This document shows, piece by piece, positions 9,889-21,467 of a stretch of DNA of 64,000 bases. Numbering within the stretch: position 1 is the first letter of the stretch; each line of letters begins with the position of its first letter. The notes under the pieces are model-generated. The model worked only from the letters and a program-made list of their open reading frames with translations, was not told the DNA's origin and did not search any database. The position numbers were made by a program, and so were the translations under genes. Source of the stretch: Tetrapyrgos nigripes (Eukaryota; Basidiomycota; Agaricomycetes; Agaricales; Campanellaceae); the NCBI GenBank assembly GCA_013368315.1, contig JAACJM010000034.1, forward strand, positions 1 to 64,000, given 5' to 3'.

Positions 9889-12800
9889 CTAGTAATAATA
9901 ATGTCCTCTGTTTAATGTTAGACATACTGCTTTAATTTTCCTATCAATGCCATATGTTCCTGCAGGCCGATGATAGACAATGATGTGAGATATAATGAGG
10001 GATGGTTCAAGAATGACATAGAAGTCAGAGGAATCTCCATTCACTATACGCACATTGAAGAGAGGATACTCATAGAATGGTAAGCTCTGCTCTTTGTCTC
10101 CAGATAATGACTGATCCACAGCTGCTAACAGAAAAATTCGGATCTTCCCTTGGATTGGGATCTGCCAAATATGTTCGATGGTTCCTGTGTAGATAGTCTG
10201 ACAATCAGGACCATAGTCATAAAACTGGATAGCACTATTGCCATCATGGGCTGTTGCTGTAGCATATATGTGTCCTCAGTGCTGGAATTGTGTCAAAGTT
10301 GATATTGCCAGAGGTAAGACATCTGCTCCAGGAGGATGAGGAAGATGATGGGCATGTCGCCAAGAAATGCCTGTAGTAGAATGTTATAATGATTTTCTGA
10401 GAGCTCATGTGCATTCATTCTCAACTCAGCTTCTTCTTGTGATGTTACAGGCCTAAAATTGCTGTTAGCAACTGGCAGTGGTTCCACTGGAAAGAGAAGC
10501 TTTGTCAGGGCTTTCATATTGGAACTCTGAAAGCAACCATCGGAGATGAGGGCATTGAGCCATCCCAATCTACACATCTGCTGCAGCATGGTAAAGGCCA
10601 TATCATCTAGGAGAGAAGACTTGAATAAGCAAAACAAAATTCATTACGAGATAGTAACTTACAAATTCACTGATTTTTCTTTGTTTTCTGTAGCATTCCA
10701 TTCATTTGTTCACCTGGAAACTCACTGACCAGAGCTAGAGGTCCCCAAAACTTGAGTAGATCTCCATTGTGCATTGCATAGTGATGGTTTGGTTTTGAAG
10801 GAGCATCAGGATAAAGTTGTGCATGAGTTTTCCGGTACTCTGTGTAATGATAGGTGTAATCATCGGCCAGAGAGTCTGATGTTGCATATGAAGCAATAAT
10901 ATTAGTCGATGCAATGAGGTGGTGGAAGTTCTGCAGCTGTGCTTGCTTGTAGTTGTTATCAGACTGCACACTCCAGATTTCTGGAAGAATAAGAGGAAGG
11001 AAAACTGTAAAGAGATCAAGATATTCCTTAGCCTTGAGCTTCCCATGTGAGGCTTCTCCCAAGTTTCCAGGGGGGCAACCAACATGAGTGGGTAAGGAGA
11101 CATCCTGAATACATGCTTGAATAGCCTCCAGCCACTCAGGCTCAAAGGCTGAGAGCTGGTATGAAGGGTCATTCAGGCTGTTGTCAGAGGAGTCTGAGTC
11201 TAAGTCATAACCAGATGGCTGAGGTGTAGGCAAAGCTGGTACTTCAGTTGATGCCCCTTCTTCATCAAAAGGAACAAAGAATGGGGAAGGTGAGAGGTAT
11301 TCTGGGGCTGGGGTTGAATCCAGTGGTAGTGATGATGAGGTGTATCATTGGCGTTGAGGACATAAGTGGTGGGGTAAGATAGATGTGCTTTCATCTCCAG
11401 ATTCTTCACTTTCCTGTCTTAATTCCTCCAGATCTGAGTCCAGCTCAACAGATGAATCCTTGTGCTGTCTCACTTCCTTCTCTTCCTTCTCCTTGGCTTT
11501 ATTCTTTCTCCCAATACCCCACCGCTCTCGTAAATGGTCCTCCAAGATTCCCTCACAGGTGTTATGCATGAACCCAAGAATGAGATGCTGGACAGGATTG
11601 AAATATGGGAGGTCATGAAGTGGCGTCCACTGCCCACCGTTGTTTGTTGCCAGCCTGTTTCTTGGTCCAATATATTTTGCGTTCATCCAGTCTTTCACCT
11701 GCACTTTGACCTGAGTTCCATTCCACATAGGCCACCTGCTTAAGTCAAGACACTCCATGTCTCCATGTGGACATAAGCACCATGAACAGAACAGCGTAGC
11801 ACCATGCACCAAAAATCCTGATACTTTACGAACAGCCTGGAGATCTGCAATAATAGGAAAGACAGCTATGTGTATTGGTGTTCCTTCAGGATGAAGGTGA
11901 GTCTGCACCATAATGCCTCTCCAGTGAGTGTTTAGCATGTCTACGAGGGGTCAGAGGATGTGGGAAATGGTGATAACATCAGGAGATTTGGGGCCTGGTG
12001 TGATGCCAACTAGGAAAAGATTCTCTGGCCGATAGTGGATATCAGGAGGAAGGTTCATGCAGCAAGGGGGTTTGGATACTGTGGACTGGTACACTCCGGG
12101 GTCGGTCAGTTGGAGGTCCACAGGCCACTAAAAAATTTTTGATGTGTAATATTTTTGGGCTTTGTAGACGTTGAGAAGAGCAGGATAGTGTGTATAAAAT
12201 AATTTTACATCCCTTTCTGACAGTTTGAGCAACAAAGATGAAGTAAAGTAAGCTATCATAGGCAGCGGCAGCGAGGATAGGTCATGTAAGACGGAAAATC
12301 AAATATCCTCATTTCCTGGCCGTCCACTCCATCAGTGTACTCAGAAAAAAAAAAACAGTAATGATTGACTCGGATGAGAAATCCCAGCGTACCAAAAGGC
12401 CCAGAGTGATGGAAGGTAGTGATATCTTCGTGTGTGTGTGCGGGGTGGTTGTCCAAGATGGAGAGAAGTCGACCGACGTTGCAGCTGGTTGCAGCAACCG
12501 AGCAAAATGGGTGAGTACTATTACTGCCATTTTTGCGTCAGGAAACTCACCTTTGCGTTCCCAAATCATAGTACCATTGTATATGTGTGCAGCTGGATGA
12601 GTTTGTACTGTCTGGCTGGCTGTGCGAGGTTTGCGAGGCAGAGAGAGGTCAGTCTCAGAAACGAGGAAGGCGAAATTGATGACGCATATATTACATAAGC
12701 TACCTTTTATGGAAGGTTGGTCAGTCAGTTGGTCTGCTCAAGGTCCTTAAGATTTTTTTTTGGACCCCCTTGTCATGCAGGCCAGCAAAATTGCACTGGC

Positions 12801-13924
12801 AATTTTATTGCTGTATGGATTGAACCAGTCCACATATAGAGCAAATGTAAGGTTGCCCTGTTGCTGAGGGAATCCAGTCATACATCGCCATGCCCTGCTT
12901 GGCCATCAGGTGAGACAGAGGGGACATAAGTATTTGCAATAAGCTCCTCAATTCTGGGCCATGCCAGGACTTGAAGCACTGCGTGCTGTACAGATTGCGT
13001 GGAACCATAACCGCTCCTTTCTGTGTTCTCCTGTGCATCCACAATGGCTCTCCACAGGGTTTACAGACTTTTGGTGACTGCTTCCATGTACAATGGCTAG
13101 GAAGTCTGTTGAGTGGATAAAGAGTGAAGCATTTGGGGCAGCATCCAGTATGAATGATTTTTGGCTCAAGGTTCAAGTGAGTATACACTGAACAGACGTC
13201 TCGAGGAAGATTGGGAAATGGTATATTGATATCAAGTCCAAAAGACTTGAGCATAAGGGAGATACAGTGAAATGCAGTTGCGAGAATAATAGCAAAGGCT
13301 TTGAGCACAACTCCTGTCTTAGAGAGACTGGTACCCCCAGACAAATGGAGCCATGCAGCAAGCATAGATGTCATATAGGCAATGACAGACATGTTTTTCT
13401 CTGTGGGCCCAGTCAGATCATATTCCATTTACAAGGTTAACAGATGTACTGCATTGCTCTTGTGCAACTTTAGAGTGTACATCAAGCTGCCCTCCCAGTT
13501 CTATAGCCTCCATATCCTCCTCCTCTTCAGACTCTGAAGATTCTGACTCTGCCTGGTCTCGCATCCTCTGTAGATGATCCTTCCTCTCATGCTTTAGCTT
13601 GGTGGTGTAGCTAACTTGTTGACCATTGTACATTCGTCCATTTTGGTCATAAGTCTGGAGTTCGCAGACAGAACAATGGTAGATAGGCATGTCATAGATA
13701 AGTAGGAGGCAAGTGTGACGAGTCCAATGGTTGGTTGATTGGACAGATGACAAATGTCCACGGAGTGCGGGACTCATGCTTAGGCACAGTCTAGGGTCTA
13801 GTGCTGCCACAAGGACTATCCAGAGCTGAGCCAGAGCCATTATCAAAGGAGCTGCTTCAGGCTGAGCCAAAGTGGACCATAGTCTTGCCATAGTCGGACC
13901 ATTACAATGCTCTGAATCATACAT
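9889..13924 (-). pseudogene. Tnp2-like (CACTA-type) transposase, decayed copy
   Basis: The minus-strand pieces, in order, match the domain order of basidiomycete Tnp2-type transposases. They are a Cys/His N-terminal segment (HCSVCELQTYDQ, about 13640-13690), the cysteine block CCPKCFTLYP (about 13120-13150), YVDWFNPYSNK (about 12800-12830) and FLVGITPGPKSP (about 12000-12030). The core then has LPYFNPVQHLILGFMHN (about 11580-11630), and the C-terminal part has PNHHYAMHNGDLLKFWGPL (about 10730-10790). Defects are TGA at 11951-11953 (in HIL-stop-PLVD), frame changes near 11400 and 11230, and about 620 bp of unrelated sequence between the second and third blocks. It is not the same copy as the transposase at 23095-26457 and is much more diverged. 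No element ends were found. Confidence 0.75.
12114..12732. other. about 620-bp non-coding insertion in the transposase pseudogene
   Basis: The Tnp2-like reading stops at the left and right of this segment. It is bordered by a near-identical 14-base direct repeat, GGTCGGTCAGTTGG at 12100-12113 and GGTCAGTCAGTTGG at 12719-12732. No coding domain is recognised. A 79-codon plus-strand ORF inside is not like anything I know. It could be an insertion, an unequal duplication or a non-coding remnant. Confidence 0.35.
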
Positions 13925-14466
13925 ACTGTATATAGTCCAGAGGTTGCCTTAATCTCACAATTTGATGTTATTGAAGATCATCCTTCATTTGGCAGGAGGA
14001 GGTACAAAAAAAATCGTTACAAGGAGGGGTAGAATGCCACTGGAGCCAAGCTTCTATTTTTGGAACAGCACTCAAGCTGTTTTTGCTAGACAAGGCAAGT
14101 CTGTCAGCTCGCCTCACATTGGCCTTGGCTCACAGCTCACTATATTCAGTACTACTTTGGTCCATCTCCAGTCTATCTCCAACCCATTGCCAGCTGGTCC
14201 AACTACAAACCAATTCACTGACCAGCATTGACCACCCAACGTTGAATGACCCTTAAAAAAGTTAAAATTTTGACCCTTGTGTTCTGGTCCTTGTCCGTCT
14301 CAGCTTCAAGCTGACTTCTCTGCTGACTTCATCCAAGGCAGTTGCTAGGTCCACTTCTCTTGACCTCGTTTCCGGTGTGACTCTCCTTACTCTACTGTTC
14401 TGGGAAGACTTCGATACTGGGTACACCAAATTAGAGTAGAGGGAGTATATGTCTCTTTGAAGTTAT
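13925..14466. other. unassigned spacer
   Basis: No gene is recognised between the start of the transposase pseudogene and the CACTA element. The last three bases (14464-14466, TAT) are the left target duplication of that element. Confidence 0.5.
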
Positions 14467-15146
14467 CACTGGAGGCAAATCCCTGTAAATCATCTGCCAT
14501 ACAGAGGTATTACAGTGAACTTACAACAAGTCATTCAATAAGTAATCCACCTTTTATTACAGAGGTATTACAGAGAGAAGAATTTTCCAGAGCAATGCTG
14601 TAAGACTGCTGTAAGACAAGTTGTATTACAGGGACATTTCAGAGGGCAAATCCCTGTAGATCCAGTGCCGTACATAAGGATTACAGCAACCTTACACCAA
14701 GCCATTCAACAAGTAATCTGCCTTGGATTACGGAAGTATTACAGAGAGAAGAAATTTTCAGAGCAATGCTGTAAGACTGCTGTAAGACAAGTGGAAGTAC
14801 AGGAACATTTCAGAGTGACATGGTGTCCCAGTAATACATTGGGTAATACAGCCCAGAAATACAGAAGTATTTCAGTGTGACAAAAAGTCACAGTATATCT
14901 TCCAGTAATTCAAGTCTGTATTACAAAGGATTTACAACATTCAAGTATAGAGTAAATCTAGAGTGATGGCAAATGTTTCAAAGGAGACTTACTGTGAGGT
15001 TTCAGTCACAGTAATATTGGGGTAAGTCAGCCAGGATTACTGAAACATTACAACAAAAAGGAGAAAATATATATAAAAAATTAAATGTATTGATGGAAAA
15101 TATCTAATGTCACATTTAGGTGACAGTAAGAGGACTGGATGCTTGG
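14467..15146 (+). repeat. left terminal inverted repeat of the 15.4-kb element
   Basis: 680 bp inverse to 29177-29856 with high similarity by eye. It contains a tandem duplication of about 175 bp: GGCAAATCCCTGTA occurs at 14473 and again near 14647, each followed by related sequence. It also has many short TTACA/TGTAA motifs on both strands, like the subterminal repeats bound by CACTA accessory proteins. Homology to the other end goes on to about 15340 through satellite. Confidence 0.85.
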
Positions 15147-16986
15147 ACACACTCTTCATGCACCCACCCTGGATGCAACTTGCGCACACCACTCTGGATG
15201 CAACCTGCACACACCATGGACACAACTTGCACACAGTCTGGACGCAACTTGCGTGCACTCCAGACACAACTTGTGTACACTCTGGATGCAACCTGCATGC
15301 ACTCTGGACACAACCTGGGTGCACCATGGACACAACTTGCATGCACCATGGACACAACTTGCATGCACCCTGGACACAACCTGCATGCACTCTGGACGCA
15401 ACCTGCACCCACTCTGGACACAACCTATACCCACTCTGGACACAACCTGCGCGCACTCCAGATGCAACTTGTGCACGCACTCTGGACACAACCTGCACAC
15501 ACCATGGATGCAACTTGCATGCACTCTGGACGCAACCTGTGCGCACCATGGACACAACTTGCAGGCACTCTGGACGCCACCTGAGCGCACCTAAGCTGGA
15601 CGCAACCTGCACACTCAGAGAGTGTGAGAGTGCGTCCAGAGTGCATGCAAGTTGTGTCCATGGTGTACCCAGGTTGCGTCCAGAGTGCATGCAGGTTGCG
15701 TCCAGGGTGCGTGCAGGTTGTGTCCAGAGTGTGTGCAGGTTGCGCCCAGGGTGCATGCAAGTTGTGTCCATGGTGCATGCAAGTTGTGTCCATGGTGCAT
15801 GCAGGTTGCGTCCAGAGTGCACACAAGTTGAGTCTGGAGTGCGTGCAGGTTGTGTCCAGAGCGCGCACAGGTTGTGTCCAGAGTGTGTGCAGGTTGCATC
15901 CAGGGTGCACGCAAGTTGCATCCATGGTCCATGCAGGTTGCGTCCAGAGTGTGTGCAAGTTGTGTCCATGGTGCATGCAGGTTGTGTCCGGAGTGCACAC
16001 AAGTTATGCAAATTGTGTCCAGGGTGCATGCAGGTTATGTCCAGGGTGTGCACAAGTTGTTTCCATGGTGCGTAACCTGCGTGGACTCTAGACACAACAT
16101 GCACACACTCCAGATGCAACTTGTGTGCACCATGGACACAACTTGCACGCACCATGAACGCAACTTGTGTGCACCCTGGATGCAACCTACACACACTCTG
16201 GACGCAACCTGCATGCACCCTGGACACACCTGCACGCACTCTGGACACAACCTGCACACACCCTGGACGCAACTTGTGCGCACTCTGGATGCACCATGGA
16301 TGCACCTACACACACTCTGGACACAACCTGCATGCACCCTGGACACACCTGCATGCACTCTGGACGCAACCTGGGTGCAAGCACTCTGGACGCAACCTGC
16401 ACTTGCACGCACTCTGGACACAACCTGCACGTCAGGTTGCATCCAGAGTGTGAGAGTGCACGCAGGTTGCATCCAGGGTGCGGGCAAGTTGCATCCATGG
16501 TGCGTGCAGCTTGCATCCAGAGTGCGTGCAAGTTGTGTCCATGGTGCACCCAGGTTGCATCCAGACAGGGTGTGTGCAGGTTGCGTCCAGGGTGCATGCA
16601 GGTTGTGTCCAGAGTGTGTGCAGGTTGCGTCCATGGTGCGTGCATGCAGGTTGCGTCCAGAGTGCACACAAGTTGCATCTGGAGTGCGTGCAGGTTGTGT
16701 CCAGAGTGCCCACAGGTTGTGTCCAGAGTGTGTGCAGGTTGCCTCCATGGTGTGCACATGTTGCGTCCAGAGTGTGTGCAGGTTGCATCCAGGGTGCATG
16801 CAGGTTGCATCCATGGTCCGTGCAGGTTATGTCCAGAATGTGTGCAAGTTGTGTCCATGGTGCACGGAGGTTGTGTCCAGAGTGCACGCCGGTTGCATCT
16901 GGAGTGCACACAGGTTATGCAAGTTGTGTCCAGGGTGCATGCAGGTTGTGTCCAGGGTGCATGCAAGTTGTGTCCATGGTGCGTAA
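15147..16986. repeat. 22-bp satellite in four blocks of alternating orientation
   Basis: The unit is about TGGACACAACCTGCATGC plus ACTC, 22 bp, in more than 80 variants. Block orientation flips at about 15610, 16078 and 16436: forward 15150-15605, reverse 15620-16075, forward 16085-16435, reverse 16436-16985. Neighbouring blocks are therefore large imperfect palindromes. Because 22 is not a multiple of three and units lack stops, long open frames appear in several frames on both strands. None is a credible gene. A shorter piece of the same satellite sits at the right end (28980-29176). Confidence 0.85.
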
Positions 16987-17880
16987 CACTGGGTGCAAAC
17001 ACTTGTAAATCCTCTGCTTTACTGAGGTTTTACAAGAGTATTACACCAAGCCAATCAATATGTAAGACTCCTTGTCATACATTAGTATTACAAGAGACAG
17101 AAAAAATTAGAACAACCTTGTATGACCATTGTAAGTCACAAAGAAATACCATGGACTTTCAGTGTGACTTGCTGTCACTGTATACCCTTGGTGGATATAC
17201 TATGGAATTACTTTTTGTCACAATATGTCATGTAGTAAGACACATAAGAAATACTGGAGTATTTCAGTGTGACAGATAATCACAGTATGACAAACAGTAA
17301 GGCAAGAGAGATTTACAAAGAACTTACAAGGAAGCAAAATCTGCAGGAAATTTACAAAGTGACAATCAAGTCACAGTAATACACTTGTAAGACTAGCTGT
17401 GTTATGAAGGAATTACAAGAAACATTTGCTACAAACATGGGTAAATCCTCAGCCTTACTGGAGTATTACAAGAGTATTATGGGGAACCAATCAATATGTA
17501 AGTTGGCTTGACTTACAAGCGTATTACAAAATAGACAAAAAATGAGGACTATTCTGAAAGACCATTGTAAGCTGCAAGGACATACCATGGACTTTCAGTG
17601 TGAGGCTTTGTCACAGTATAGCATTGAAGGGCATACAGTGGAATTACAAGGTGACTTTTTTGACACAACATGTCTTCTTGTAAAACAGAACTGAAATACC
17701 GGGGTATTTCAGTGTGAGATAATGTCACAGTAAGACAATTTGTAAACCAAGTAAAATTTACAGAGGACTTACCAGAAGGTAGAACTTGAAAGTCTTGGGT
17801 AAGACTGCTCATATTTACACTGAATTTACAGAGGGACAACTGTGTCACAGTAATACCCTAGAAAGACTTGTGATTTTACA

Positions 17881-18159
17881 CACTGGATGCAAACATTTGT
17901 AATTCCTTGGATATACAGAGGAATTACATAAGACTTACACTGGTACACTCAATATGTAAGTCTACTTGACTTACTGAAGTATTACCAGAGACCAAAAAAA
18001 ACGAAACAATTATATATGACCATTGTAAGGCATGAAGTCTCACAGTGATCCCTGGTAATACTTCAGTAAGTCAAGTGGACTTACATATTGAATGTACCAG
18101 TGTAAGTCTTATGTAATTCCTTGGTATATCCAAGGAATTACAAGTGTTTGCACCCAGTG
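17881..18159. mobile_element. 279-bp CACTG foldback MITE with ACA target duplication
   Basis: The ends are CACTGGATGCAAACATTTG and the inverse CAAGTGTTTGCACCCAGTG, and the whole element folds back on itself. ACA flanks both sides (17878-17880 and 18160-18162). The opposite arm of the surrounding palindrome has the uninterrupted site (inverse TTTTACAAGGG at 20160-20170), which proves insertion after the arms existed. No coding capacity. Confidence 0.85.
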
Positions 18160-18515
18160 ACAAGGGAATTACAAGATGCAGGTTTTAAAAGTCTATCTTG
18201 TAAGTCTCTGGAAAAAACCTGCATGCTAAATGGAGAATATACAGTGTGACAGACTGGTCACAGTAAGACACTTGTAAGTCACAAGACATTACAATGACTT
18301 TACTGAAAAGTGACTATTTTGTAAGTCATCATGTATATCCAATGGACTTACAAGAGACTTGTTGGATAGATTTGCAGTGCATGTCAATTAAGTAATACAG
18401 AAGGGCTTACTGAAAATTTACAGGATGTAATACAATGAATTCATTCAACCAGGTTGATTGAATTTTACTAAATATAAATAGACAGCTCAGGCTGGACAGG
18501 AAAAGGGCAGACTAC

Positions 18516-18631
18516 TGTGTCTGCCTTGTCATCTTCGGCTGCTCAGTCTGTTACATCTGCCCCATCTGCCGTGTCTGCTTTGTCTGCCCTGTCTGCCCTG
18601 TCTCCCTCGTCTCATCTGCCTCGTCCGCCCC
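18516..18631 (+). repeat. 9-bp tandem repeat, left part
   Basis: Variants of TGTCTGCCC/TCGTCTGCC, more diverged than the right part at 19443-19873. It ends at the copia LTR. Confidence 0.75.
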
Positions 18632-18913
18632 TGTTGAGCAGGCTATGTTCTATATACGTAGCAGCAACTGCATACTTACCTGGGGATGTAGAAGTGCCTG
18701 TTAGAGTGGTTTGTTAGAGGTTAAGAGCGATGAGTGGTAAGGGAAATCCTTGTTTTTGTAGGGCAATCTACGAGCCCTTATATACTGTTCTAGATAGTAC
18801 ATGTGACTACTTATCTAAGAACTACTGATGTAAGTAAGCGTAACTACCTAGATTACTATCTAATCTACATCTAATCTAATGTTGATGGCTGCTTACTAAT
18901 TTGCCAATTCAAC
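18632..18913 (-). repeat. copia-type LTR (3' LTR)
   Basis: On the minus strand it starts TGTTGAATTGGC and ends CCTGCTCAACA, so the ends are the inverted TGTTGA/TCAACA of a Ty1/copia LTR, 282 bp. Just upstream on the minus strand is a polypurine tract (AGCAAGGGGGAG, 18914-18925) and then the end of a copia RNase H. Confidence 0.85.
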
Positions 18914-18929
18914 ACTCCCCCTTGCTAAG

Positions 18930-19440
18930 CTGCACTATTAGTGTGCGTAAGCATAAAGGCGCTATAAGCAGCCGAGGTTCATCTTCATTATTTAAGATAC
19001 GTTGTACCACGGTTCTATCATTCATTGTACCAAGGTTCTATAATATGTTATACCAAGGCTCAACTAGTATAAAATTGAAGTCCTAGTTGTGATCTAAACT
19101 TCTCGAATCTTTGTCTGCCAAGGTTCTTTGTAAACATATCAGCAGGATTATCACTTCCTTCTATGAACTTTATTGTTACGTTCTCGTTTGCCACATGTTC
19201 ATGGATAAAGTGATATTTGACAGCAATGTGCTTTGAACGTCATTCTGTAACTGGATTAGAAGCGATAAATATAGATCCTTGATTATCCCCATAGATATCG
19301 ATAGCTTTCATTTCGATGTTAAGTTTCTTTAAGAGAGCTTTTATCCAGATGACTTGATGACTACAGTCGCTAAGTGCCATATACTCAGCTTTAGTAGAGC
19401 TTAACGCAGCTGTGGTTTGAGCTCTAGAGGCCCAGTAGAA
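18930..19440 (-). pseudogene. copia Pol, RNase H C-terminal fragment
   Basis: The minus-strand frame reads ALSSTKAEYMALSDCSHQ (near 19370-19420), then DNQGSIFIASNPV and KYHFIHEHV, and ends with DNPADMFTKNLGRQRF. This is the RNase H end of Ty1/copia Pol, with the catalytic Glu of STKAEY and the Asp of DNQ. An in-frame TGA lies at 19240-19242 (VTE-stop-RSKH). The 5' side is cut off at about 19440 by the 9-bp array, so the integrase, the reverse transcriptase and the other LTR are missing. Confidence 0.85.
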
Positions 19441-19442
19441 AG

Positions 19443-19873
19443 TTCCTCATCTGCCTCGTCTGCTTCGTCTGCCTCGTCTGCTTCGTCTGCCTCGTCTGCT
19501 TCGTCTGCCTCGTCTGCTTCGTCTGCCTCGTCTGCTTCGTCTGCCTCGTCTGCTTCGTCTGCCTCGTCTGCTTCGTCTGCCTCGTCTGCTTCATCTGCCT
19601 CGTCTGCTTCGTCTGCCTTGTCTGCTTCGTCTGCCTCGTCTGCTTCGTCTGCCTCGTCTGCTTCGTCTGCCTTGTCTGCCTTGTCTGCCTTGTCTGTCTC
19701 GTCTGCTTCATCTGCCTCGTCTGCCTCGTCTGCCTCTTCTGCCTCTTCTGCTCCGTCTGCCTCGTTTGCTTTGTCTGCCTCGTTTGCCTCGTCTGCTTTG
19801 TCTGCGTCTGCTCTGTCTGCTCTGTCTGCCTCGTCTGCTCTGTCTGCCTCGTCTGCCTCATCTGCCCCGTCTA
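19443..19873 (+). repeat. 9-bp tandem repeat, right part
   Basis: About 47 copies of TCGTCTGCC/TCGTCTGCT, often as an 18-bp pair. Both strands are open because 9 is a multiple of three (Ser-Ala-Ser on plus, Asp-Glu-Ala on minus). The minus frame even begins with Met at 19892, but its start lies in the palindrome arm and it runs into the copia fragment, so I do not call it a gene. Confidence 0.85.
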
Positions 19874-21075
19874 CCTGGTTGAATGAATCCATTGTATTAC
19901 ATCCTGTAAATTTTCAGTAAGCCCTTCTGTATTACTTAATTGACATGCACTGCAAATCCATCCAACAAGTCTCTTCTAAGTCCATTGGATCTACATGATG
20001 ACTTATAAAATAGTCACTTTTCATAAAGTTATTGTAATGTCTTGTGACTTACAAGTGTCTTACTGTGACCAGTCTGTCACACTTTATATTCTCCATTTAG
20101 CATGCAGGTTTTTTCCAGAGACTTACGAGATAGACTTTTAAAACCTGCATCTTGTAATTCCCTTGTAAAATCACAAGTTTTTCTAGGGTATTACTGTGAC
20201 ACAGTTGTCCCTCCGTAAATTCAGTGTAAATATGAGCAGTCTTACCACGACTTTCAAGTTCTACCTTCTGGTAAGTCCTCTGTAAATTTTGCTTGGTTTA
20301 CAAATTGTCTTACCATGACATTATCTCACACTGAAATACCCTGGTATTTCAGTTCTGTTTTACAAGAAGACATACTGTGATAAAAAAGTCACCTTGTAAT
20401 TTCACTGTATGCCCTTCAATGCTATACTGTGACAAAGCACCACACTGAAAGTCCATGGTATGTCCTTGCAGCTTACAATGGTCTTTCAGAATAGTCCTCG
20501 TTTTTTGTCTATTTTTTAATACACTTGTAAGTCAAGCCAACTTACATATTGATTGGTTCCCCATAATACTCTTGTAATACTCCAGTAAGGCTGAGGATTT
20601 ACCCATGTTTGTAGCAAATGTTTCTTGTAATTCCTTCATAATACAGCTAGTCTTACAAGTGTATTACTGTGACTTGATTGTCACTTTGTAAATTTCCTGC
20701 AGATTTTGCTTCCTTGTAAGTCCTTTGTAAATCTCTCTTGCCTTACTGTTTGTCATACTGTGATTATCTGTCACACTGAAATACTCCAGTATTTCCTATG
20801 TGTCTTACTACATGACATATTGTGACAAAAAGTCACTCTGAAATTCCTGTGTAATTCCATAATATATCCACCAAGGGTATACAGTGACAGCAAGTCACAC
20901 TGAAAGTCCATGGTATTTCTTTGTGACTTACAATGGTCATACAAGGTTGTTCTAATTTTTTCTGTCTCTTGTAATACTAATGTATGACAAGGAGTCTTAC
21001 ATATTGATTGGCTTGGTGTAATACTCTTGTAAAACCTCAGTAAAGCAGAGGATTTACAAATATTTGCACCCAGTC

Positions 21076-21467
21076 ACTGAGGAACCAATACCAGATGATG
21101 TTCAACCGTTTTCTGCGGGTCAGTCAACATTCATTCAGTAACTGGTTTACCACCAGGATTACTGATGTTTAATTTCACCCACCTGTCATCCTCTCAAATA
21201 TTCAACCGTTCCTGCTAGTGAAAGTCATCCATTGTCAGCCGGTGGGTGACTCTTTCATCCAGTCATCAAAGTTAATGTTGCAATTGGCCACTATATATAT
21301 GGAACCGGTACCTAAGCTGCGATCGAGTGAGATTGTTGCCACAGGTCGATGTGGGGCTATTATGCCTCATGATTGCCCGCCGCTGACCGGTTCACTTAAG
21401 AGTGTTATTGCTATTGGTTTAGGATAAACAAGCATGAATAGAATTTGGTAAATAATGATCTAATGCC
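21076..21467. other. spacer inside the CACTA element
   Basis: No gene or repeat is recognised except for a CACTG at 21075, directly next to the end of the palindrome. Confidence 0.5.

Larger units (their letters stand above)
16987..21075. mobile_element. nested palindromic (foldback) element with CACTGG ends
   Basis: The left end reads CACTGGGTGCAAACAC and the right end is GTATTTGCACCCAGT-like in inverse, with the last base changed (CAGTC at 21071-21075 instead of CAGTG). The arms 16987-18453 and 19874-21074 are inverse copies, about 93 per cent alike by eye in the stretches compared. The left arm is longer by one 279-bp insertion. The centre holds a 9-bp tandem array split by a copia fragment. 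The flanks (TAA left, ACT right) do not match, so either the target duplication is lost or the ends rearranged. Confidence 0.75.

Noticed and set aside
12361..12600. 79-codon plus frame as a gene
   Set aside because: It lies in a non-coding insertion of a transposase pseudogene on the other strand and has no recognisable features.
15037..17279. Long open frames on both strands (for example 422 codons at 15037-16305 minus, 378 codons at 15850-16986 plus)
   Set aside because: They consist of the 22-bp satellite read in several frames. The open state follows from a stop-free unit, and the frames have Cys/His/Thr repeats with no domain.
19401..19920. Asp-Glu-Ala frame (minus) and Ser-Ala frame (plus)
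   Set aside because: 9-bp tandem repeat open on both strands, running into a copia fragment on one side and a palindrome arm on the other.
17000..21070. CRISPR-like array, because of regularly repeated short motifs
   Set aside because: Motifs such as TTACA are not equally spaced, there are no unique spacers, and the setting is a fungal palindromic transposon.
21075..21100. CACTGAGG at 21075 as the start of yet another CACTA element
   Set aside because: No inverse CCTCAGTG end with matching duplication was found to the right within the outer element.
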